From: an uncultured Eubacteriales bacterium
Lineage (GTDB): Bacteria; Bacillota; Clostridia; Christensenellales; Borkfalkiaceae
Length of the DNA stretch: 11,243 nucleotides
Direction: 5' to 3'
Assembly: GCA_902766475.1 (NCBI GenBank)
Contig: CACXDQ010000121.1
Location: forward strand, 1-11,243
In this document: positions 1 to 6,578 of the stretch, in pieces
Position numbering within the stretch: position 1 is the first letter of the stretch
Layout: each line of letters opens with the position of its first letter
Notes under the pieces: generated by a model
Told to the model about the DNA's origin: nothing
The model's database searches: none
What the model saw: only the letters and a program-made list of their open reading frames with translations
Position numbers and translations under genes: made by a program

Positions 1-380
1 ATTTCGGGGGGAGTGGTATCGACAACGCTGAAAGTGCGCTTTAAAGTGGCTTTGCCGTATGAGTATTCAAACGTATAATCGCCTATGCCGAGGTCGAAAG
101 ATGCGAACGTACTCTCCTTTCTGTTGCCCTCGGAATCGATAACCGCATACATTACGTCGTAGGATACGACGTTTCCGTCCTCGTCGACGGCGACGGCGTC
201 GGGGAATGTGACTTCACGTCCGTCGTACTCGAACTGAGCGCCGTCCTCGAACTGTTCGGACAGCGAAAGGTCGACTTTCTTCTCGACCAGAGATTCGTCG
301 CCGCAACTCGTTGCCGCAAACGCCGTGGAAACGGCGGCGACGGCAAGCATTGCGGTCAAAAGCTTCTTACTGTTTTTCAT
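1..380 (-). CDS. Lipoprotein with Ig-like region (C-terminal part outside window)
   Basis: This minus-strand gene starts at ATG 378-380 and stays open to the left edge, giving 126 visible residues. An ATCAGGAGGAA ribosome site sits just upstream. Residues 1-26 form a lipoprotein signal: a Lys-rich N-terminus (MKNSKK), a hydrophobic stretch, then the lipobox A-T-S-C with the lipidated Cys at 26. The mature part is acidic and beta-rich in appearance. It contains a VSYDVMYAV-type strand and reaches V-D-T-T-P-P-E at 120-126, a linker common at the edges of bacterial Ig-like repeats, so further Ig-like or carbohydrate-binding domains may lie beyond the window. It follows the solute-binding protein gene by 25 bp and is likely the fifth or a later gene of the sugar operon. 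A surface role in binding or displaying glycan is inferred only from that context. The true length and function cannot be read here. Confidence 0.85.
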   Translation of the reverse strand, partial: MKNSKKLLTAMLAVAAVSTAFAATSCGDESLVEKKVDLSLSEQFEDGAQFEYDGREVTFPDAVAVDEDGNVVSYDVMYAVIDSEGNRKESTFASFDLGIGDYTFEYSYGKATLKRTFSVVDTTPPE

Positions 381-405
381 ATTTTCCTCCTGATATTTCT
401 ATCAA

Positions 406-2043
406 TTATTTTGTCCAGTTAAGGTAGTTTTTGAAATCGGTTTCCCACGTTCTCGCATAGTGTTCTTTCGTGGAAGCGTTTATCTTGGAAACGGGGGTCG
501 CCTTACCCGTGAAGAATGCGTAAGTGAGCGTTCCGCCCGAGCCGGAAGCGTCGTAATACCAGCTTAAATTCATATACTTTTTGAAAGCGCTGTTCTTCTT
601 CGCCCAGTCGGATATATTTGCCCCTCTGCTTATTTCGTTTACGCTCTTCGTGTAGCCGCTTATCTCAAAGCCCATATCTTCCGCCGTCGGAACGTAGCCG
701 TATGGCAAAACGCTTATGCCCTTCGTCGCCTTTGCGGCTATCTTCTGCGCTCTGTCCGAAACGAGATATGCGAGGAATTTTTTGACCTCGTCTTTATTTT
801 TCGCCCTCTTGGGAATTACGAAAGCGTCGCAGAAAAGGTCGGTAACGATATTTCTTGCGTCGGCAATTACCGCTATATCTTCATCGGAAACGCCTTCGGG
901 TGCGGAGGCAACGGTGCCGTCGACGAAGTCTATAACTTTGCGCAAAGTCGCATCGCCATCTATCGTGGGCGTCTTTTCGATTATTCCGCTGACGACGGGC
1001 GCCTTAATAGCTCTCGCCTCTTCGTCTTTTACGATATTGTCTTTGAGGTCGGACGCAACTTCGCTTTCGAGCCAACCGCCCGTGAACGTGAACGCAAATC
1101 TGACTTGGCTACCCGTGATCTTTCCGCCGTAAAAACCTCTGTTTACAGCCTTGAAGTCCATACCGGCGCTGCGCTCGTGCATATAGCGGTTGCCCTTCGT
1201 GGCAAGCCTTTCCGCCGCACCGTAAGCCGCTTCGGAAGCGGTCTTTACGGCGTCTATTATAGCGGCGTTGTCGGTCGCTTCGGACATGACGTATTCGCCG
1301 TCTTTCAGATAATAGCCGTCGTAAAACTTATTGTAGGCGTCGAAACCCATCATCTGGGCAAACCACGTTTCATATGAATATACGGTATAGTCGCCGCCGC
1401 TCGCATTGTCGCACGGGAATGCGGCGAGATATACGCCTTTATCTAAAAGCGTATCTCCGAATTCAAAGAATTCGTCCGTAGTTCTCGGAATGGTGTAAGC
1501 ACCCTCGCCAAAAACGCTGTCCAAAAGAGTTTTGTTGTAAACCCAGTTAAAGCCCGTGGCGAGGTTTCTCGGCAACTGATAATAGTGCCCGTTTTCGTTA
1601 TAGGCATCGAGCTGCAAAGCGTCTATCTTGTCCCTTACCTTTACGCCCGTTTCGCCGTAGACGTCATAGTCTAAAAGGTCGTCCAAAGACTCTAAGACAA
1701 GCCCTCTGTCAAAACAGTCTACCCCGATCTGATAGAGATCGTAAACACCCGTCTGCGAATCTATCTTCGTGCGGGCGAGCGCATTGTCGAAATCGGGAAT
1801 GAGATGGATATAGACGTCTTTATCGACGTTTTCCATATAGTCTATTGCGACGTCGGTAAACCAATCGGTGCCGTAACCGCCGTAATAAAAACTGAAATCG
1901 ATCTTCTTTTCACGGTCTTTATAAGCGTCCGTCTTGCCGACGTCGATAACGCCGCCGCTCTCGCTACCCGTGCCGCCGCATCCGACGAAAGCCGAAAGGG
2001 AAAGCATTGCAACGAGCATAAAAGAAATGATCTTTGCCTTCAT
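406..2043 (-). CDS. Extracellular sugar-binding lipoprotein of a CUT1 ABC transporter
   Basis: This is a predicted solute-binding protein (extracellular family 1) of 545 residues that would catch a sugar outside the membrane and hand it to the two permeases encoded just upstream. A lipoprotein signal ends in F-V-G-C with Cys22, followed by a Gly/Ser-rich linker (GGTGSESGG). Features typical of the family include G-F-N-W-V-Y-N-K (about 165-172), T-T-D-E-F-F-E-F (about 188-195) and, near the C-terminus, DAFVIPKRAKNKDEVKKFLAYLVSD, the usual segment before the last helices. It is longer than most family members (about 400-450 residues). The many Trp and Tyr residues suit sugar stacking. ATG 2041-2043 is preceded by a strong AAAGGAGGA site. 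The 43-bp gap to the permease gene has no visible terminator, so co-transcription is likely. The substrate cannot be deduced. Confidence 0.92.
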   Translation of the reverse strand: MKAKIISFMLVAMLSLSAFVGCGGTGSESGGVIDVGKTDAYKDREKKIDFSFYYGGYGTDWFTDVAIDYMENVDKDVYIHLIPDFDNALARTKIDSQTGVYDLYQIGVDCFDRGLVLESLDDLLDYDVYGETGVKVRDKIDALQLDAYNENGHYYQLPRNLATGFNWVYNKTLLDSVFGEGAYTIPRTTDEFFEFGDTLLDKGVYLAAFPCDNASGGDYTVYSYETWFAQMMGFDAYNKFYDGYYLKDGEYVMSEATDNAAIIDAVKTASEAAYGAAERLATKGNRYMHERSAGMDFKAVNRGFYGGKITGSQVRFAFTFTGGWLESEVASDLKDNIVKDEEARAIKAPVVSGIIEKTPTIDGDATLRKVIDFVDGTVASAPEGVSDEDIAVIADARNIVTDLFCDAFVIPKRAKNKDEVKKFLAYLVSDRAQKIAAKATKGISVLPYGYVPTAEDMGFEISGYTKSVNEISRGANISDWAKKNSAFKKYMNLSWYYDASGSGGTLTYAFFTGKATPVSKINASTKEHYARTWETDFKNYLNWTK

Positions 2044-2086
2044 ATTTGTCCTCCTTTATCTACCGCATAAAACGGTGTTAAAAACT

Positions 2087-2971
2087 TTAACCTTTTAATC
2101 CGCCGCCTATCTGTATGTCCATCAGATTTTTCTGGAATATGACGAACAAGAGTACGGTGGGAAGCATACAAGTGAAAAGCCCTGCGTAATACGTCGGGAA
2201 AATATCCTGCTTTATAACTATCGTTTCGTAATTGAACAGCCCCGATGCGAGCGTCGGAAGGTCGGGGAAGAAGATTATCGGCGTTTCGACGTTAGCCCAT
2301 GCGCTTATAAAGTCCGTAAGGGCGAGTGCGCTCATCGGCGCAATGACCTGCGGAAGCATAATTCTGAAAAATATCGTGAAGTGCCCCGCACCGTCAATGA
2401 AAGCAGCTTCGGCATAGCCCCAATCGACGCCCTTGAACGTGCTGTAAAAGATGATGAACGAGCCGCCCACGCCGAGCGTCATTACGAGGACGTACAGCGG
2501 GCTGTTATAGCCGCCGAGCGCCGCAACGTACTTTATCTGACTGGGCAGTGCGCCGATAATGGGTATCATCATCGTTATTATCGCGAAATAATAGATAAAG
2601 TTTCTTCCCGGGAATTTATATTTTGCGACGATGTAGCCCGTAAACGCCGAACAAAGCACGTTTACGATGACCGTTCCGAATGAAAACCAAAGGCTGTTTA
2701 AAAACATTACGGGAACGCTGTTGCCCATCGAATCGAGATCTCTCCACGCCGTTATATAGTTTTTAAACTGCGGAACGGACGGGAAATATGCGAAATTTAT
2801 ATATTCCGCCCTCGTCTGCAACGAGATGCTGAAACCGTACAGGAGCGGAACTATTATCCCGAGGCAGTAAACGGCAAATATGACGGTTGCGACAACGTTT
2901 ACCGCACTTATCTTAACACGTTTTTTGTTTACGGTTATCTTGTTTCCGTATGAAGTGACCGCCGTTTTCAT
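2087..2971 (-). CDS. CUT1 sugar ABC transporter permease, MalG-type
   Basis: This is an inner-membrane permease subunit of a carbohydrate ABC importer (binding-protein-dependent transport inner membrane component), 294 residues with about six hydrophobic segments. The cytoplasmic EAA loop that docks on the ATPase is clear: Y-A-E-A-A-F-I-D-G-A-G near residues 186-196, then I-M-L-P about ten residues later. The C-terminus G-G-G-L-K-G is typical of MalG-type subunits. I chose ATG 2969-2971 over the in-frame TTG one codon earlier. The ATG overlaps the stop of the upstream permease gene as TGATG, and GGAGGTGA then lies seven bases away, a better spacing than for TTG. The overlap implies translational coupling and equal production of the two permease subunits. 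Confidence 0.93.
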   Translation of the reverse strand: MKTAVTSYGNKITVNKKRVKISAVNVVATVIFAVYCLGIIVPLLYGFSISLQTRAEYINFAYFPSVPQFKNYITAWRDLDSMGNSVPVMFLNSLWFSFGTVIVNVLCSAFTGYIVAKYKFPGRNFIYYFAIITMMIPIIGALPSQIKYVAALGGYNSPLYVLVMTLGVGGSFIIFYSTFKGVDWGYAEAAFIDGAGHFTIFFRIMLPQVIAPMSALALTDFISAWANVETPIIFFPDLPTLASGLFNYETIVIKQDIFPTYYAGLFTCMLPTVLLFVIFQKNLMDIQIGGGLKG

Positions 2972-3906
2972 CAATAAGTCACCTCCGTGTCTATCTTATT
3001 TGTTATAAACCTCACTATAAGCACGATGGGTATGCCTATAACCGTGAAGAACACGCCTATCGCCGCCGGATAGTTGGTAGAATTGCCCCTGACCTGGTCG
3101 AATATCCAGAAACCGAGCGTATAGGTGTACGCTCCGCCGTTGGTAAAGTACAAAATAGGTCCGCTCGAAGTGAATATCATTGCGACGGTAAGCAGCAAAA
3201 ATACCGAGAAAGTGCCCCATGTGAGCGGAAATATTATGTGGATAAATTCCCCGAAAGTCTTACAGCCGTCGAGATTTGCCGATTCTATTATCTCTTCGGG
3301 TATTCTGTTCATCGCCCCGACGAGTATTAAAAACGACGTTCCGAAACCCTGCAACAGACAGTAAGCCACGATGGTTTTCGTGGCGGTGGTATCGTAGACG
3401 AGAAGGTCGTCATAACCGTTTCCCGTCAGCTTTTCCCATATATTCCATATAGGCCCCTCTACCCTTATGAGGTTTTTAAAGACCGAAACGGAAATTACCG
3501 GCGCTATTACCGCCGGGAGAAAAAGTATAAATCTGAAAACCGAATGTCCGGGTATCTTTTTATAAAGAAAGTATGCGACGAAATACGACAGAGTTTGCTG
3601 AACTATCGACACGCCGAAATATACGAGCGTGTTTTTCGTCGCTATGAATATAGGCCCCGGATTTCCCGTAACCGAATCGAACGCAAATTCCGAAAAAAGG
3701 CGTTTGAAATGGTCGAGGGTAAAGGGCGAGGAAAAGAGTTCGCCCTCCGAAAACGCCATTAAGATAGACTGAGAATTGATTATAAAGTATTTGATTATTC
3801 CGTAAATGGCGGGGATAGCGAGAATATAGCAAAAGAGATACGCTCCCTTTCGCATACCTTTCGGAAGATTGGAATATTCTCTTTTCCTCTTTCTGTTCTT
3901 TTCCAT
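2971..3906 (-). CDS. CUT1 sugar ABC transporter permease, MalF/UgpA-type
   Basis: This is the partner permease of the same importer, 311 residues with a basic N-terminus (MEKNRKRKREY) and about six membrane spans. A degenerate EAA loop is visible at about 204-227: E-E-I-I-E-S-A-N-L-D-G followed by I-I-F-P. This divergence from the canonical EAA is normal for MalF-type subunits. It starts ten bases after the stop of the glycosidase-like lipoprotein gene and overlaps the MalG-type gene at its 3' end, placing it in the middle of the operon. Its ribosome site is weak (AAGG about nine bases before the ATG), so translation probably depends partly on coupling to the upstream gene. No ATP-binding protein is encoded beside it. 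Confidence 0.93.
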   Translation of the reverse strand: MEKNRKRKREYSNLPKGMRKGAYLFCYILAIPAIYGIIKYFIINSQSILMAFSEGELFSSPFTLDHFKRLFSEFAFDSVTGNPGPIFIATKNTLVYFGVSIVQQTLSYFVAYFLYKKIPGHSVFRFILFLPAVIAPVISVSVFKNLIRVEGPIWNIWEKLTGNGYDDLLVYDTTATKTIVAYCLLQGFGTSFLILVGAMNRIPEEIIESANLDGCKTFGEFIHIIFPLTWGTFSVFLLLTVAMIFTSSGPILYFTNGGAYTYTLGFWIFDQVRGNSTNYPAAIGVFFTVIGIPIVLIVRFITNKIDTEVTY

Positions 3907-3916
3907 AAAACGTGCC

Positions 3917-5461
3917 TTATGCCGGTATTATAAATGCGCAATCTCCGCTTTGAATGGTTATCTGGTAAGAGCCGTCGAGCAATCTGACGTTCTCTGCTTG
4001 AAGCTTTCCGCCGACGCTTTTAAAGACGAGCGCCTCTTTGCAGCCGTCGAAAGAAAGTTTGACGGTATCGCTCTTTTTGACGACGGGCGAAGTGTAGTTT
4101 ACGACCATATACCCGTCTTTTCCGTCCTTTTCAAAACAGCCGACAACGGTGTCAACTCTGCTCGAAACGGTCTTTAAAACGCCGGTTTCGGTTGCGGTCA
4201 TACCTTCAACCGCATTGAATGCCCTTTCGTTTGAAAGATCTCTCTGCGCTTCCGTTCCCGCCGCCGAGGTGATAAGCCCCTTCCAGTCAAACGCACGGAT
4301 GACGTCCGCAAACGGGAAAGCCCTGTCGTTCGCCTCTTTTACTATGTCGTATATCCTCTTTTCAACGCTGTCGTTCATTATTCCGTACATGCCCGCCCCC
4401 GGAATGGAATTATAGAGGAAATATTCAAACAATTCCGCTCCGCAAGCCATGCCGGCGTACATCTGGAAAGTAACTTCTTCGGGCATCGTAATATCTCTGA
4501 GTTTCCCTGTTGAAGAAGTGTTCATGAACGTTTGAAGGCAAATGCCGAAAGTCGCTTCCTGTCCCTTTTCCGCCGTCGCATTATAGTTTTTCGTTGCGAG
4601 GGCGCAAGTTAAAAGGTCGTAGAGATAGCTGTCGGAAATGCCGTCGGGAACTACCGTATTGAAAGGATAATTATCGAGGCAGACGCTTCTTCCGCCGCTT
4701 GTAAGCTTGCGTATAACGAGGTCGATATATGCGTTTATGAAATCGGCATAATCGAAGTATTCGCCTTCGTATTTTTCGTCCGCCATCAGCTGAGAAGCAT
4801 AGTGATCGAAGCTCGACGACGGAACGTGATTCATGTGCCAAAACAAGTCGGGATAATAGGTATTTTTCCACTCGATAAGCTTTTCGTACTGGTCGAATGC
4901 GGCGAACTTGGAGCTATAATTACTCCCGCCGTAACTCACGTCTTTCAACGTGTGCATAAACGCCTCGTCCGCCATATAAAAGCCCGTTACGCCGGTACCG
5001 TTAAATTCGTCCGTGAAGTTTCTCGGTTGAAGATTGTAACCCGTGGAATAGTTGGAATTTCCCGACTTCACCTCGTCGAGCTGAAAATAATCGGGATCGT
5101 TATAATAGTTTCTTATCCACACTTCAAGCCCTGCGTCTACGGCTTTTTGTATCGCATTTTTGTATGAAGCGTTGTATTTTCCGGTGGAACGATCCAAAAG
5201 AGAAACGTAATCTTCGGTCATGAGATATATATCCAAACCGAGATCTTTGTAGAGCGAGATCGCCTCCGTACTGTTGGGATCGGGCGGAACGTCGGCAAAT
5301 GTCATAAATTTGCCGTCAACGGTAAAATCCGAAGCCTTTAAGGTGTATTCCGTCTGCGAGGACGAGCTGTCGCCGCCCCCGTTTCCGCCGCCGCAACCGA
5401 CTAAACAAGTTACGGATAATGCGCCGGCAAGCAAAAATGCAGTGAGTTTAAAACGTTTCAT
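3917..5461 (-). CDS. Glycoside-hydrolase-like TIM-barrel lipoprotein, family not recognised
   Basis: This is a surface lipoprotein of 514 residues and the first gene of the operon. The signal peptide ends in L-V-G-C (Cys23), followed by a Gly/Ser linker. The rest resembles a (beta/alpha)8 barrel of the kind seen in clan GH-A or GH42-like proteins. Strand-like segments alternate with helices: KFMTFADVPPD near 51-61, LGLDIYLM near 74-81, AGLEVWIRNYY near 110-120, then G-F-Y-M-A-D-E-A-F at 160-168. E166 in that last segment occupies the place of a strand-4 acid/base residue. Later come C-L-D-N-Y-P-F (261-267) and a stretch around 323-350 like the 'R-Q-x-Y-x-A-L-A-Y-G-A' motif of related uncharacterised hydrolases. 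Residues from about 430 look like a C-terminal beta-sandwich. GGAGGGG precedes the ATG at 5459-5461. The enzyme class and substrate are inferred, and it could instead be a non-catalytic glycan-binding protein. Confidence 0.75.
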   Translation of the reverse strand: MKRFKLTAFLLAGALSVTCLVGCGGGNGGGDSSSSQTEYTLKASDFTVDGKFMTFADVPPDPNSTEAISLYKDLGLDIYLMTEDYVSLLDRSTGKYNASYKNAIQKAVDAGLEVWIRNYYNDPDYFQLDEVKSGNSNYSTGYNLQPRNFTDEFNGTGVTGFYMADEAFMHTLKDVSYGGSNYSSKFAAFDQYEKLIEWKNTYYPDLFWHMNHVPSSSFDHYASQLMADEKYEGEYFDYADFINAYIDLVIRKLTSGGRSVCLDNYPFNTVVPDGISDSYLYDLLTCALATKNYNATAEKGQEATFGICLQTFMNTSSTGKLRDITMPEEVTFQMYAGMACGAELFEYFLYNSIPGAGMYGIMNDSVEKRIYDIVKEANDRAFPFADVIRAFDWKGLITSAAGTEAQRDLSNERAFNAVEGMTATETGVLKTVSSRVDTVVGCFEKDGKDGYMVVNYTSPVVKKSDTVKLSFDGCKEALVFKSVGGKLQAENVRLLDGSYQITIQSGDCAFIIPA

Positions 5462-5486
5462 ATACCCCTCCGTTTATATCGTCAGC

Positions 5487-5504
5487 TATATTTTAACATA
5501 TCGC
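5487..5504 (-). promoter_or_regulatory. Promoter (extended -10) of the sugar-uptake operon
   Basis: Read on the minus strand, TAAAAT (5490-5495) is preceded by TGT, giving an extended -10 box. No good -35 lies 16-19 bases upstream: the hexamer at the right distance is AAGAAT. The predicted start is near 5483, leaving about 21 bases before the ATG with a GGAGGGG site inside. A weak -35 with tandem repeats immediately upstream is the layout expected of a promoter that needs an activator, here most plausibly the divergent AraC-type protein. Confidence 0.6.
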
Positions 5505-5523
5505 AATATATAATTCTTGTCTT

Positions 5524-5586
5524 TTTTAGTAATACACTTGCTTATTTTAGTATTTTTATTGTTTTTTATGGTAATTTATTTTCACC
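5524..5586. promoter_or_regulatory. Three direct repeats with 21-bp period, candidate AraC-type sites
   Basis: TTTTAGTA occurs at 5524-5531 and again at 5545-5552, exactly 21 bp apart. A degenerate copy, TTATGGTA (6/8), follows at 5566-5573. The first two 21-bp units agree at 14 of 21 positions. A 21-bp period places the copies on one face of the helix and equals the spacing of AraC I1/I2 half-sites. Relative to the predicted operon start (about 5483), the first two units cover about -41 to -82, the usual position for an activator that touches RNA polymerase at the -35 region. The AT-rich background makes the weaker third copy uncertain. Confidence 0.5.
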
Positions 5587-5603
5587 AAAACACCGCTTTG
5601 CCG

Positions 5604-5632
5604 TTGACAGATAAAGTGCGTTATGTTAAAAT
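5604..5632 (+). promoter_or_regulatory. Strong promoter of the AraC-type regulator gene
   Basis: TTGACA (5604-5609), a 17-bp spacer and TAAAAT (5627-5632) form a near-consensus sigma-A promoter, with an extended -10 TGT as well. The expected start falls at about 5638-5640, which coincides with the ATG at 5639. The transcript would therefore be leaderless, in line with the lack of any ribosome site there. Confidence 0.75.
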
Positions 5633-5638
5633 ATATTT

Positions 5639-6469
5639 ATGAAACCCATCTATTTCCTCGAATACGAGGAACAATTCAAAGATCCGAAGCGCCCGTTCAA
5701 CTTCAATATCTGGACGGAAGCACGCTCCCTTCCGCACAATCACAACTTCTTCGAAGTGTTCATCGTGCTGGAAGGACAAGTTAAACATTATATAAATGAT
5801 AAGAAAGAAGTCCTCAATAAAGGCGATTTCAGATTTATCCGCCCTAACGACGTGCATTATCAGTATGCAATGAAAGGCAACGGAAAAACCAAAACGGCTA
5901 ATATCGCATTCAAAAGAGAGGTTTTAAGCGATATTGTACCGCTAAGCAATACGGCAAACAGCCTCACCGAAGGCGAAAGCACGCCCGTTTCCACACTCGA
6001 CGGCGTTGAGTTTGACTTCGTGGAAAATCTCATCGCCCAAGTTATCCATTATGAAAACGACTCCTCGCTGAGCCTTATACTTTTGACGCTGTTCAACCGA
6101 ATGGAGCTTAGACCGCAAAACGAGGCGAAAGCGCCCGAGAAGTTTATTCAGTTCAAGAGGGAACTCGAAAAACAGACTAATTTCACTACGACTATTTCCG
6201 AGCTATGCAAAACTTCGGGCTATTCGCAGAGCATGCTCACAAAGCTTTTCAAGAAGTATTACGGAAAGACGTTGGTGGAATATTTTCTCGACAACAAGAT
6301 GAAATATGCCTGCAATATGCTTACAAGCACGAATTTCACCACCCTTTCCATCGCCAACGACGTGGGTTTTTACAGTTTAAGCTCGTTTAACAGAATATTT
6401 AAAAAGAAACTTGGTGTATCCCCGTCTTTATACCGCAAGCAAAACAAGCGCACGACCTTAGTGACGTGA
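5639..6469 (+). CDS. AraC/XylS-family transcriptional regulator
   Basis: This is a 276-residue DNA-binding regulator with the standard two-part layout. The N-terminal cupin (about 20-100) shows H-N-H-N-F-F-E at 33-39, a G-D turn at 62-63 and R-P-N-D-V-H at 68-73, so it probably senses a sugar. The C-terminal double helix-turn-helix spans about 170-265: the first helix pair covers I-S-E-L-C-K-T-S-G-Y-S (186-196), the second covers I-A-N-D-V-G-F-Y-S (238-246), ending in the family signature G-V-S-P-S-L-Y-R-K. A stop codon lies in frame at 5627-5629 and no other start codon precedes the cupin, so ATG 5639 is the only plausible start, although no ribosome site exists. It is divergent from the sugar operon and most likely activates it, with the 21-bp repeats as probable targets. 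No terminator is visible after it. Confidence 0.93.
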   Translation: MKPIYFLEYEEQFKDPKRPFNFNIWTEARSLPHNHNFFEVFIVLEGQVKHYINDKKEVLNKGDFRFIRPNDVHYQYAMKGNGKTKTANIAFKREVLSDIVPLSNTANSLTEGESTPVSTLDGVEFDFVENLIAQVIHYENDSSLSLILLTLFNRMELRPQNEAKAPEKFIQFKRELEKQTNFTTTISELCKTSGYSQSMLTKLFKKYYGKTLVEYFLDNKMKYACNMLTSTNFTTLSIANDVGFYSLSSFNRIFKKKLGVSPSLYRKQNKRTTLVT

Positions 6470-6523
6470 TCACCCCATATAACAGTTTATCTTTAAAATT
6501 TTTTATAGTTGTAGCGTTTTTGC

Positions 6524-6575
6524 TTGCTATTATTCGAGATGTGGAATATAATATAATTATAAAATTCGAGGTGAT
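6524..6575 (+). promoter_or_regulatory. Promoter and ribosome site of the restriction-modification module
   Basis: TTGCTA (6524-6529), 17 bp and TATAAT (6547-6552) make a good promoter with a predicted start near 6559. GAGGTGAT (6568-6575) is the ribosome site for ATG 6579. The 109-bp gap after the regulator gene holds nothing else convincing. A perfect 10-bp palindrome TATAATTATA (6552-6561) lies at the start site, inside a looser 24-bp dyad (6544-6567). Confidence 0.65.
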
Positions 6576-6578
6576 AAA

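Larger units (their letters stand above)
5487..5635. repeat. 18-bp inverted repeat flanking the divergent control region
   Basis: GCGATATGTTAAAATATA on the minus strand (5504 down to 5487) and GCGTTATGTTAAAATATA on the plus strand (5618-5635) match at 17 of 18 positions. Each copy covers the extended -10 box of one of the two divergent promoters. Part of the identity is explained by shared -10 sequence, but it extends to both sides of it. The arms lie about 131 bp apart, centre to centre. They may be operator sites or just a preferred promoter sequence. Confidence 0.6.

Noticed and set aside
152..346. 64-codon minus-strand frame in the first lipoprotein gene
   Set aside because: It is in a different frame from the lipoprotein, which has a clear signal peptide, lipobox and ribosome site. 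The translation is Ser/Thr/Arg-rich and featureless.
716..1377. Open frames on the plus strand inside the sugar-binding protein gene
   Set aside because: They are antisense by-products of the well-supported minus-strand gene, with low-complexity translations and no ribosome sites.
2972..2974. TTG as the start codon of the MalG-type permease
   Set aside because: The next codon is ATG, with better spacing to GGAGGTGA and a classic TGATG coupling with the upstream stop.
5462..5638. Riboswitch or small RNA in the largest intergenic region
   Set aside because: Both predicted leaders are under about 25 bases and no stable stem is visible. The structure found is repeat-based and fits protein binding.
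6466..6473. GTGATCAC palindrome at the end of the regulator gene as a terminator or operator
   Set aside because: At eight bases with no loop or T-run it is too short for a terminator, and nothing else supports regulation there.
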